Assembly (NCBI GenBank): GCA_020438665.1 | Contig: JAGQUE010000051.1 | Span: 1-10,852, forward strand | Source: Nocardioidaceae bacterium | GTDB taxonomy: Bacteria > Actinomycetota > Actinomycetes > Propionibacteriales > Nocardioidaceae | Direction: 5' to 3' | DNA length: 10,852 bases | Shown here: one piece after another, positions 1-5,111 of the stretch | Layout: every line of letters starts with the position of its first letter | Numbering within the stretch: position 1 is the stretch's first letter | Made by a program: the position numbers and the translations under genes | The notes under the pieces: model-generated | What the model was told of the DNA's origin: nothing | The model's database searches: none | The model's input: the letters and a program-made list of their open reading frames with translations, nothing else

Positions 1-277
1 GGTCGACGATGATCGCCGTCGTCAGGCCGTCGAGGACGTCGACGTCGGGGCGCCCGAGCGTCGGCATGAAGCCCTGGACGAACGCGCTATAGGTCTCGTT
101 GATCAGACGCTGCGACTCGGCAGCGATCGTGTCGAAGACCAGCGAGCTCTTCCCGGACCCCGAGACCCCGGTGAACGCCGTGAGGCGACGCTTGGGGATC
201 TCGAGGCTGATGTCCTTGAGGTTGTTCTCGCGGGCGCCGTGGACGCGGATCAGGTCGTGGCTGTCGGCGGTGTGCAT
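1..277 (-). CDS. UvrA-like ABC ATPase, N-terminal part (runs off the window)
   Basis: The 92 visible residues open with MHTADSHDLIRVHGARENNL and contain a UvrA-type Walker A (GVSGSGKSS, about residues 40-48), followed by SLVFDTIAAESQRLINETYS. That order is characteristic of the first ATP-binding domain of UvrA and of its shorter UvrA-like paralogues. Canonical UvrA is a DNA-damage sensor of nucleotide excision repair; the shorter actinobacterial paralogues have been linked to drug tolerance, but their role is not well defined. The position directly behind an AraC regulator and a VOC protein favours a paralogue over housekeeping uvrA. The ATG lies 2 bp after the VOC stop codon, so translational coupling is likely; an AGGAG sits about 11 nt upstream, inside the VOC gene. 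The distal part, including the signature motif and second ATPase, is outside the window, so full length and intactness cannot be judged. Confidence 0.85.
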   Translation of the reverse strand, partial: MHTADSHDLIRVHGARENNLKDISLEIPKRRLTAFTGVSGSGKSSLVFDTIAAESQRLINETYSAFVQGFMPTLGRPDVDVLDGLTTAIIVD

Positions 278-279
278 GC

Positions 280-690
280 TCAGCGGCGCTCCTGGATCCG
301 GATGAGGTTGCCCGCGGGGTCGCGGACGGCGCAGTCGCGTACGCCGTACGGCATGTCCATGGGCTCCTGGACGATCTCCACGTCGTGGGTCTGGATCCGC
401 TCGAATGCGGCGTCCAGGTCGGGGGTGGCCAGCAGCAGCATCGCGAAGGTGCCCTTGGCCATCATCTCGGTGATGACGCCACGCTCCTCGTCGGTCACGC
501 CGGGGTCCACGGCCGGCGGGTCGAGGACGATCGAGGTCTGTGGCTGTCCCGGTGGCCCGACGGTGATCCACCGCATCGGCCCCTGGCCGACATCGAGGCG
601 AACCTCGAAGCCGAGGACGTCGCGATAGAAGGCGAGCGACGCCTCGGGGTCGAGGTGATGGAGGAACGTGGAGTGGATCGTGAGGTCCAT
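280..690 (-). CDS. VOC family (glyoxalase/bleomycin-resistance fold) protein
   Basis: The 136-residue product begins MDLTIHSTFLHHLDPEASLA. It has the VOC pattern: an early aromatic/His strand, then FYRDVLGFEV (21-30) at the first beta-alpha-beta unit and MPYGVRDCAVRDPAGNLIRI (113-132) at the end, where 'DPAGN' is the usual terminal VOC signature. VOC proteins either bind metal and act on small substrates (glyoxalase, dioxygenase, thiol transferase) or sequester drugs. The family cannot be narrowed here. I chose the ATG at 690 rather than longer upstream readings because homology-like sequence starts there and a TAGGGT -10-like box lies 7 nt before it, suggesting a leaderless transcript from an internal promoter in addition to read-through from the AraC gene 10 bp upstream. 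The stop overlaps nothing but sits 2 bp from the UvrA-like start. A detoxification or antibiotic-tolerance role is inferred from the neighbours only. Confidence 0.88.
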   Translation of the reverse strand: MDLTIHSTFLHHLDPEASLAFYRDVLGFEVRLDVGQGPMRWITVGPPGQPQTSIVLDPPAVDPGVTDEERGVITEMMAKGTFAMLLLATPDLDAAFERIQTHDVEIVQEPMDMPYGVRDCAVRDPAGNLIRIQERR

Positions 691-697
691 GCCCGTC

Positions 698-703
698 ACC
701 CTA
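698..703 (-). promoter_or_regulatory. -10-like TAGGGT, leaderless start of the VOC gene
   Basis: On the minus strand TAGGGT is followed by seven bases (GACGGGC) and then the ATG of the VOC gene. TANNNT about 7 nt before the start codon is the known arrangement for leaderless actinobacterial mRNAs. The box overlaps the TAG stop of the AraC gene. No -35 element is recognisable, so this rests on spacing and on the same pattern at other starts in the window. Confidence 0.4.
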
Positions 704-1162
704 GAGGGGCGCGGCGGCCGGGGCTTCTCGATTCCTGACGGGCCGGGTGACGCGCTGGGCCACACAGGGCAGCAGGCCGGCCTCCTCCTCCGCGGCTCGC
801 TTGCGGTAGTCGCTGGGCGACATCCCCACGAGCTCGGAGAAGCGGGTGCTGAACGTGCCGAGCGACGAGCAGCCCACCGCGAAGCACGCCTCGGTCACGC
901 TGAGGTCGCCGCCACGCAGCAACGTCATCGCCCGCTCGATGCGACGCGTCATCAGATAGGAATAGGGCGACTCGCCGTAGGCCGCCTTGAACTGGCGGCT
1001 CAGGTGACCCGCGGACAGGTGGACACCGCGCGCGAGCGCCTCGACGTCGAGCGGCTCGGCGAACTCGCGGTCCATCCGGTCGCGGACCCGCCGCAGTCGC
1101 GCGAGGTCGGCCAGTCGCCGGGCCTCGACGACCTGCGTGGCGTCAGCGATGCGGGCGGTCAT
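701..1162 (-). CDS. AraC-family transcriptional regulator (DNA-binding domain only)
   Basis: The 153 residues are almost entirely an AraC/XylS DNA-binding domain. The first helix-turn-helix is near residues 38-66 (LDVEALARGVHLSAGHLSRQ) and the second near 87-120, where the family signature appears as AVGCSSLGTFSTRFSELVGM followed by SPSDYRKR. A short helical N-terminus (1-37) replaces the usual ligand-binding domain, as in the compact SoxS/MarA-like members, so any effector would have to act without a classical sensor domain. The C-terminal 30 residues are Arg/Ala/Pro-rich and look disordered. The gene heads the cluster with the VOC and UvrA-like genes, all in the same direction, which suggests it controls them. 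No clear -10/-35 or ribosome site is visible before ATG 1162. Confidence 0.92.
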   Translation of the reverse strand: MTARIADATQVVEARRLADLARLRRVRDRMDREFAEPLDVEALARGVHLSAGHLSRQFKAAYGESPYSYLMTRRIERAMTLLRGGDLSVTEACFAVGCSSLGTFSTRFSELVGMSPSDYRKRAAEEEAGLLPCVAQRVTRPVRNREAPAAAPL

Positions 1163-1218
1163 CGGGCGATCGTGCCACGCCGGCCGGGGTGAATCCCAGC
1201 AGCCCGTGGCGCCCGGGG

Positions 1219-1338
1219 TCAGTCCAGGTGCTTGTCGTCGACCCAGGAGCCGTGTCCGCAGTGGTACACGTGCCCACCGGCGTGGCCCTCAGGACGGACG
1301 CAGAGCAGCTGCCCACCGGTGACCTGTGACTCACACAT
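1219..1338 (-). CDS. 39-residue Cys/His-rich small protein
   Basis: A short frame encodes a 39-residue product that begins MCESQVTGGQLLCV and ends in HGSWVDDKHLD. It contains three cysteines (2, 13, 27) and five histidines, arranged as C-x10-C, then GHxGGHxYHCGHGSW. The 'PEGHxGxHxH...GSW' layout resembles small zinc-ribbon-like or Cys/His motifs common in actinobacterial hypothetical proteins, so metal binding is plausible but not shown. The call is supported by a strong AAGGAG ribosome site (1347-1352) eight bases before the ATG. The gene lies 56 bp before the AraC start, on the same strand, and could be co-transcribed with the AraC/VOC/UvrA-like cluster. The function is unknown. Other frames over the same bases give only Arg/Pro-rich sequence. 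Confidence 0.7.
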   Translation of the reverse strand: MCESQVTGGQLLCVRPEGHAGGHVYHCGHGSWVDDKHLD

Positions 1339-1346
1339 GGGGACCA

Positions 1347-1352
1347 CTCCTT
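1347..1352 (-). promoter_or_regulatory. Ribosome binding site AAGGAG of the 39-residue gene
   Basis: AAGGAG on the minus strand lies eight bases from ATG 1338. It is among the best Shine-Dalgarno matches in the actinobacterial part of the window and is the main reason for accepting this very short gene. Confidence 0.7.
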
Positions 1353-1625
1353 CCGTTCGTCGTGGTGCTCGGGTCTTTCAGGGTGAGGACTCTGGACGCC
1401 GCCTGGAGATACGACGTCGGGAGCCGTGATCTGGTTGCCTGCTCTGTTGCCTGTGTCTCCTGTATAGACCGGTCGTCGGGACGCTCGTCATCGAACCGCC
1501 GAAGACCACCCGTTCGACCTAGCCCCTCTGGCTGGTCGGCTGCGCCCATCGGACGCGTCGTGTCGGGAACCGGCCCACGGTCCCGGCACCCGGTCGCGCA
1601 GGAGGGGGCGACGCCCGCGGGACAC

Positions 1626-1656
1626 CGGGTCATCATGGATATCGGGTCATCATGGA
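1626..1656 (+). repeat. Two copies of CGGGTCATCATGGA just before the WYL regulator start
   Basis: The 14-bp sequence occurs at 1626-1639 and 1643-1656, a period of 17 bp. The second copy ends 3 bp before ATG 1660. Tandem sites at this position suit binding by the regulator itself, which would be autoregulation, but a chance or recent duplication is equally possible. Confidence 0.6.
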
Positions 1657-1659
1657 GCC

Positions 1660-2619
1660 ATGCAATCCGAGGTGAGCCCCACCGCGCGAGCCCTGATGAC
1701 GCTCGAGCTCGTGCAGAGCCGTCCCGGCATCACCGCCGACGCGCTGGCTGGCCGGCTCGGTGTCACCGACCGGGCCGCGCGCCGCTATATCGCGATCCTG
1801 CGCGAAGCCGGAATCCCGATCATCTCGGTGACCGGCCCCGCCGGCGGCTATCGCCCGGGCCGGGGCCTGCGACTGCCACCGCTGCTGTTCAGCCCTGCGG
1901 AGGCGCTCGGCCTGGTGATGGCGGTGCTCGACGGCCACCACGACGCCGCCGACGACACCGGTCCGGTCGGCAGCGCCCTCGGCAAGATCCTGCGCTCGCT
2001 CCCCGAGGCCGTGGCCGCACAGGCCCACGCCGTACGAAGGGTGACGGCCCCGGCGCCCAACCGCGGCGCTGCGAGACCGGAGCCCGACACGACCGCGGCG
2101 CTGGTGCAGGCCAGCGCCGACCGTCAGCGGGTGCGCCTCGGCTACCGTTCCGAGGCCGGCACCGAGCTCGATGTCGAGGTCGAGCCCTGGGCCGTCGTCG
2201 TACGGCACAGCCGCTGGTATCTCCTGTGTCGCGCGCTCCACGCCGATGCCGTCCGGGCCTACCGGATCGACCGGGTCCGGTCGGTGGCCGTGCTGTCGGC
2301 GAGGTTCACCCCTCCCCCGGACCTCGACCCGGTGGCCCTCCTCGAGGCCCATCTCGCCATCGGCTGGGAGTTCGAGGTGGAGGTCGTGATCGATGCCCCG
2401 ATCGCCACCGTGGCCCGTTGCCTCCCCCGCACCCTGGGCCGCCTGGAGGAGATCGACGAGGCGACGACGCGGCTGGTCGGCAGCACCAGCAACCCGGCCA
2501 TGTACGTCGAACAGCTCGCGGCTTCCCCGGCCGACTTCAGGATCGTGCGTGGTGACGAGGTCAGCGCCGCCGCGAGTCGACTGGGCGCCCGCTTGCTGGC
2601 CGCGTCACAGCCGCGCTGA
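1660..2619 (+). CDS. HTH/WYL-domain transcriptional regulator
   Basis: The 319-residue product has the full architecture of the YafY/PafBC-like WYL regulators. A winged HTH spans about 8-68 (ALAGRLGVTDRAARRYIAIL, then AGGYRPGRGLRLPPLLFS). A linker follows, then a WYL domain at about 146-210 with SRWYLLCRALHADAVRAYRI and RIDRV. A WCX-type C-terminal extension occupies about 235-315. WYL domains sense ligands, in some cases single-stranded DNA or nucleotides, and these proteins usually repress or activate neighbouring genes. ATG 1660 starts at the expected position; GGAG is only 2 nt from it, so initiation may be weakly Shine-Dalgarno-dependent, and GTG 1672 is an alternative. The 14-bp direct repeat immediately upstream is a candidate operator. 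The last 59 bp overlap the convergent small gene 2561-2770. No target gene is evident alongside. Confidence 0.92.
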   Translation: MQSEVSPTARALMTLELVQSRPGITADALAGRLGVTDRAARRYIAILREAGIPIISVTGPAGGYRPGRGLRLPPLLFSPAEALGLVMAVLDGHHDAADDTGPVGSALGKILRSLPEAVAAQAHAVRRVTAPAPNRGAARPEPDTTAALVQASADRQRVRLGYRSEAGTELDVEVEPWAVVVRHSRWYLLCRALHADAVRAYRIDRVRSVAVLSARFTPPPDLDPVALLEAHLAIGWEFEVEVVIDAPIATVARCLPRTLGRLEEIDEATTRLVGSTSNPAMYVEQLAASPADFRIVRGDEVSAAASRLGARLLAASQPR

Positions 2620-2770
2620 TGCGCGCCAGCGACGCCACCGGGAGCAGCAGACAATGTCCTTGGACGCAGCGCGTCTTGGCGTGCTCCACCGGCCCGTCGG
2701 TGCTCTCGAGCACGTCTCGCCAGAGCACCTCGGCGACCTCGCCGCACTCCGCGCAGATGGTGGCATCCAT
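2561..2770 (-). CDS. Small Cys-rich (zinc-ribbon-like) hypothetical protein
   Basis: The 69-residue product starts MDATICAECGEVAEVLWRDV and continues LESTDGPVEHAKTRCVQGHC, LLLPVASL. It has one CxxC pair (6, 9) and a second Cys/His cluster (RCVQGHC, about 34-40), typical of a treble-clef or zinc-ribbon-like small protein. The 'LESTDGPVEH...RC..GH...LPVASL' run resembles a family of uncharacterised actinobacterial small proteins; I recognise the pattern from memory and cannot verify it here. The residues after about 48 look variable, and the reading frame extends 59 bp into the convergent WYL gene, so the C-terminal tail may be a non-conserved extension. It lies 66 bp downstream of the HTH gene 2837-3043 on the same strand and could share its transcript. 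The start has only a weak ribosome site. Confidence 0.7.
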   Translation of the reverse strand: MDATICAECGEVAEVLWRDVLESTDGPVEHAKTRCVQGHCLLLPVASLARISAAVTRPASGRPVDSRRR

Positions 2771-2836
2771 GTCACCCAGGTGGGGGGCCTGACGTCACAG
2801 ATACCGTCCTGCGCTTCGCGACCAGCCGACGCGGGC

Positions 2837-3043
2837 TCAGGCTCGGCGACCGTACTTCTGGTGCATGGCCTGCTTGGAGACCCCCAGCATCGTCCCGATG
2901 ACAGCCCAGCTGAGGCCGGCGACGCGGGCGCGACGGACCGCCACGGCCTCCTCACGCGCGAGGGCCTCCTTGGCCGCCGCGATCCGAGCCAGGGTGTCGA
3001 CCGGGCTCTCCTCGGGCTGGTCGGAGTCCACCATCGTCCGCAT
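2837..3043 (-). CDS. Small helix-turn-helix protein (68 residues)
   Basis: The product begins MRTMVDSDQPEESPVDTLAR, has a charged amphipathic helix (about 16-40) and ends with a helix-turn-helix at about 41-65: VAGLSWAVIGTMLGVSKQAM, then HQKYGR. The 'W..IG..LGVSKQA.H.KY' form is a common actinobacterial HTH type used for DNA binding. No sensor domain is present. I chose ATG 3043 rather than the upstream TTG at 3079 because the region between them is a promoter with two operator-like palindromes; ATG 3034 is a further alternative. The ATG follows a -10 box by 7 nt and has no Shine-Dalgarno sequence, which points to a leaderless mRNA. The protein probably binds the palindromes at its own promoter. 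Confidence 0.82.
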   Translation of the reverse strand: MRTMVDSDQPEESPVDTLARIAAAKEALAREEAVAVRRARVAGLSWAVIGTMLGVSKQAMHQKYGRRA

Positions 3044-3047
3044 GGAA

Positions 3048-3063
3048 GTCAATCTAGGTTGAC
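3048..3063. promoter_or_regulatory. Operator-like palindrome 1, GTCAATCTAGGTTGAC
   Basis: This 16-bp site has arms GTCAA/TTGAC and a near-symmetric centre. It covers the -10 box of the small HTH promoter. The same half-sites recur 27 bp away, which makes a dedicated repressor site likely; the HTH product itself is the obvious candidate. Confidence 0.6.
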
Positions 3064-3079
3064 GGTGCGGGGTTGTCAA
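3051..3079 (-). promoter_or_regulatory. Promoter of the small HTH gene: TTGACA-17-TAGATT
   Basis: On the minus strand a perfect -35 (TTGACA, 3079-3074) is separated by 17 bp from a -10 (TAGATT, 3056-3051). Transcription would start at about 3044-3043, on or next to the ATG, giving a leaderless transcript. This is the best complete promoter seen in the window. Confidence 0.65.
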
Positions 3080-3090
3080 CCTTTGTTGAC
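3075..3090. promoter_or_regulatory. Operator-like palindrome 2, GTCAACCTTTGTTGAC
   Basis: The six-base arms GTCAAC/GTTGAC are perfectly complementary, with a 4-bp centre. The site overlaps the -35 of the small HTH promoter. It lies 68 bp before the oxidoreductase ATG on the other strand, so it could influence both divergent genes. Confidence 0.6.
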
Positions 3091-3157
3091 GCCGCCGCGG
3101 TCCGGCACCGACACGGCAGCGGCGGAAGCAGAACCGGTCTGACGGTGTTCACCTCCC

Positions 3158-3850
3158 ATGACGACCTGGGGATTCATCGGCAGTGGACACATCGGCAGCA
3201 CCGTGGCGCGGTTGGCGATCGACGCCGGCCATCACGTCCTGCTGAGCAACAGCAGAGGACCGGAGACCCTGACCGACCTGGTCACCGAGCTAGGTGATCG
3301 GGCCGGCGCGGCAACCCCGGAGGAGGTCTCGCGACGGGCCGACGTCGTGGTCGTCACCATCCCACTGAGCGCCTATCGCCAGGTCCCGGCCGAGGCGCTG
3401 CACGACACGGTCGTCATCGACACCATGAACTACTACCCCCAACGCGACGGTCTCATCGCCGAGCTGGAGGACGAGTCCACCACGACCTCCGAGCTCCTCC
3501 AGGCGCACCTGCCCGGCGCCCACGTGGTCAAGGCCTTCAACAACATCTTCTTCGCCCACCTGGCGAGCCTCGCCCGGCCGAGCGGTAGCGCCGACCGGAG
3601 CGCCCTCGCGATCGCAGGGGACGACGCGGACGCCAAAGCGGTCGTCACCCGCCTGCTCGATGACATCGGCTATGACGCGGTCGATCTGGGGCCGCTCGCC
3701 GAGGGCTGGCGGACCCAGCGCGACACCGCCGCCTACGGCACCATGTACGCCGCCGACCCCGAGGACTGGGCGACCGGTGGCGCTCGACCCGCCTCGGCGG
3801 CCGTGGTCCGTGACCGGGCCGCCCAGGCGCGGCGCTATCGCGACGCCTGA
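3158..3850 (+). CDS. NADPH-dependent F420-reductase-like oxidoreductase
   Basis: The 230-residue protein starts MTTWGFIGSGHIGSTVARLA, a Rossmann nucleotide site (GSGHIG, 8-13). SNSRGPE (30-36) follows at the end of beta-2, where Ser/Asn/Arg residues typically contact the 2'-phosphate of NADPH. ADVVVVTIPLSAYRQVP and VVIDTMNYYPQRDG continue the fold, and VVKAFNNIFFAHLASLARPS corresponds to the conserved 'KAFN' region of the family. The family transfers hydride between NADP(H) and F420 or other acceptors. The length fits the NADP-oxidoreductase/F420-dependent family, but many members have unknown substrates and F420 use is not proven by this sequence. No Shine-Dalgarno precedes the ATG; the bases before it (CACCTCC) even resemble the anti-SD. 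The gene is divergent from the HTH gene and 45 bp before the PLP enzyme on the same strand. Confidence 0.88.
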   Translation: MTTWGFIGSGHIGSTVARLAIDAGHHVLLSNSRGPETLTDLVTELGDRAGAATPEEVSRRADVVVVTIPLSAYRQVPAEALHDTVVIDTMNYYPQRDGLIAELEDESTTTSELLQAHLPGAHVVKAFNNIFFAHLASLARPSGSADRSALAIAGDDADAKAVVTRLLDDIGYDAVDLGPLAEGWRTQRDTAAYGTMYAADPEDWATGGARPASAAVVRDRAAQARRYRDA

Positions 3851-3881
3851 CGACGAGGGGTCTGCTCGCCCGACGCCCCAC

Positions 3882-3887
3882 TAGCCT
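3882..3887 (+). promoter_or_regulatory. -10-like TAGCCT before the PLP-enzyme gene
   Basis: TAGCCT lies eight bases before ATG 3896, with no ribosome site between them. This matches the leaderless pattern seen at 690, 3043 and 7160. No -35 is visible. If correct, the PLP enzyme has its own promoter in addition to any read-through from the oxidoreductase. Confidence 0.35.
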
Positions 3888-3895
3888 CGGGTGCC

Positions 3896-4951
3896 ATGTC
3901 CCCCAGCACGCCCTACCTGTTGGTCGACCGGGCCCGGCTCGACGCCAATATCGCCGCGACCGCCCGACGCGCCGACGTGGCCGGGGTCGGCCTGCGCCCT
4001 CACGTCAAGACGCACAAGTCCCCCGAGATCGCTCAGCTCCAGCTCGACGCGGGTGCACGTGGCATCACGGTGGCCACCGTGGGTGAGGCCGAGGTGTTCG
4101 TCAGCCACGGCGCCCGCGACGTCTTCATCGCCTATCCGCTGTGGCTCGACGAGGATCGAGGGCGCCGGCTCGCCGCCGTCGCCGAGCGCGCCGCGGTGAG
4201 TGTCGGGGTGGACTCCGTGGCGGGCGCTCACCAGCTCGCGCTCCACGTGCACGGCCACGCCCTCGACGTCCTCGTCGAGGTGGACTCGGGTCACCACCGG
4301 ACCGGCGTCGCCCCCGACGACGCCGGCCGGGTCGCTGATGCCGCGCGTAGCGCAGGCCTGCGCGTCATCGGGGTGTTCACGTTCCCCGGCCACTCCTACC
4401 TGCCCGAGGGGCGTCGGGAGGCCGCCGAACAGGAGGCCTCGGCTCTGGCGGTCGCCGCAGCCGCGCTGCGTCGGCGCGGACACGAGGTGCTGGTGGTCAG
4501 CGGGGGGTCCACACCGTCCCTCGACGACGCCGACTCGGTGGTGCTGACGGAGTGGCGTCCGGGCGTGTATGTCTTCGGCGACGCCCAACAGTGGGAGCTG
4601 GGCAGCACGACACCCGACCGGATCGCGCTGACCTGTCAGGCCACGGTCGTCAGCCACGCCCATGGCAGGGCCGTCGTCGACGCCGGCAGCAAGGCGCTGG
4701 GCGCGGACCGCGCTCCTTGGGCGACCGGGTACGGCAGGGTCCTCGACGAGCCTGACGCACGCATCGTGCTGCTGTCGGAGCACCATGCGGCGGTCGAGAT
4801 GCCGCCCGGACCGCTCCCCCCGCTGGGAAGCACGATGTCCCTCGTCCCCAACCACGTCTGCAACGCCGTCAACCTCGCTGACACGCTCTGGCTGGATGGC
4901 GAGACCGGCCGGGTGGCCTGGCCCGTGGCCGCCCGCGGACGCAATGCGTGA
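3896..4951 (+). CDS. D-serine dehydratase / D-threonine aldolase-like PLP enzyme
   Basis: The 351-residue product has the fold type III (alanine-racemase-like) layout of the DSD1/D-threonine aldolase family. TPYLLVDRARLDANIA opens the barrel. RPHVKTHK (34-41) carries the PLP-binding lysine, probably K38. VLVEVDSGHHRTGV and GVFTFPGHSY line the barrel, and VVSGGSTPS forms the phosphate-binding loop. Near the C-terminus LVPNHVCNAVN supplies the H320-x-C322 pair that binds the metal (zinc in D-serine dehydratase) in this family. Known members deaminate D-serine to pyruvate or cleave D-3-hydroxy amino acids to an aldehyde and glycine; the sequence alone does not choose between them. It is likely cytosolic, as no signal peptide is present. 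Length and motifs look complete. A probable role is D-amino-acid catabolism. Confidence 0.9.
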   Translation: MSPSTPYLLVDRARLDANIAATARRADVAGVGLRPHVKTHKSPEIAQLQLDAGARGITVATVGEAEVFVSHGARDVFIAYPLWLDEDRGRRLAAVAERAAVSVGVDSVAGAHQLALHVHGHALDVLVEVDSGHHRTGVAPDDAGRVADAARSAGLRVIGVFTFPGHSYLPEGRREAAEQEASALAVAAAALRRRGHEVLVVSGGSTPSLDDADSVVLTEWRPGVYVFGDAQQWELGSTTPDRIALTCQATVVSHAHGRAVVDAGSKALGADRAPWATGYGRVLDEPDARIVLLSEHHAAVEMPPGPLPPLGSTMSLVPNHVCNAVNLADTLWLDGETGRVAWPVAARGRNA

Positions 4952-5039
4952 CGCCGGCATGAGGTGCCAGCCGAGTCACCGGCCGACCATGCGCCGGGCG
5001 TTGGCCCGAATAGGTGGTCTCAGCGTCCGTCTGCGCCGC

Positions 5040-5045
5040 TATAGT
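5040..5045 (+). promoter_or_regulatory. -10-like TATAGT upstream of the membrane protease
   Basis: TATAGT is the closest match to TATAAT in the 160-bp gap before the protease gene. No matching -35 sits 16-18 bp upstream, so the assignment is tentative. It would give a leader of about 60 nt. Confidence 0.35.
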
Positions 5046-5100
5046 CCGGACCGGGCCGCCTGACGGCGACGTCATGGCCGCGGTCCGCGACAGCACCCCA

Positions 5101-5106
5101 GGGGGA
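5101..5106 (+). promoter_or_regulatory. Ribosome binding site of the membrane protease
   Basis: AGGGGGA ends 5 nt (TTTTC) before ATG 5112. It fixes the start, which also gives a well-formed signal peptide. Confidence 0.65.
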
Positions 5107-5111
5107 TTTTC

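Larger units (their letters stand above)
1339..1659. other. Divergent intergenic region between the 39-residue gene and the WYL regulator
   Basis: No convincing gene is present in these roughly 320 bases. The region separates two divergent genes, so it should hold promoters for both, but no good -35/-10 pair is visible. Weak elements are TATACA (minus strand, 1461-1466), a direct repeat GTTGCCTG at 1434-1441 and 1446-1453, and a 14-bp direct repeat near the WYL start that is listed separately. Reading frames crossing here are Arg/Ser/Pro-rich shadows. Confidence 0.6.

Noticed and set aside
1326..2555. 409-residue plus-strand frame over the WYL gene
   Set aside because: Arg/Pro-rich shadow in another frame of the WYL gene, without recognisable domains.
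2790..2800. TGACGTCA palindrome between the HTH gene and the small Cys-rich gene
   Set aside because: An isolated 8-bp palindrome of GC-rich DNA, with no matching site nearby and no clear promoter context.
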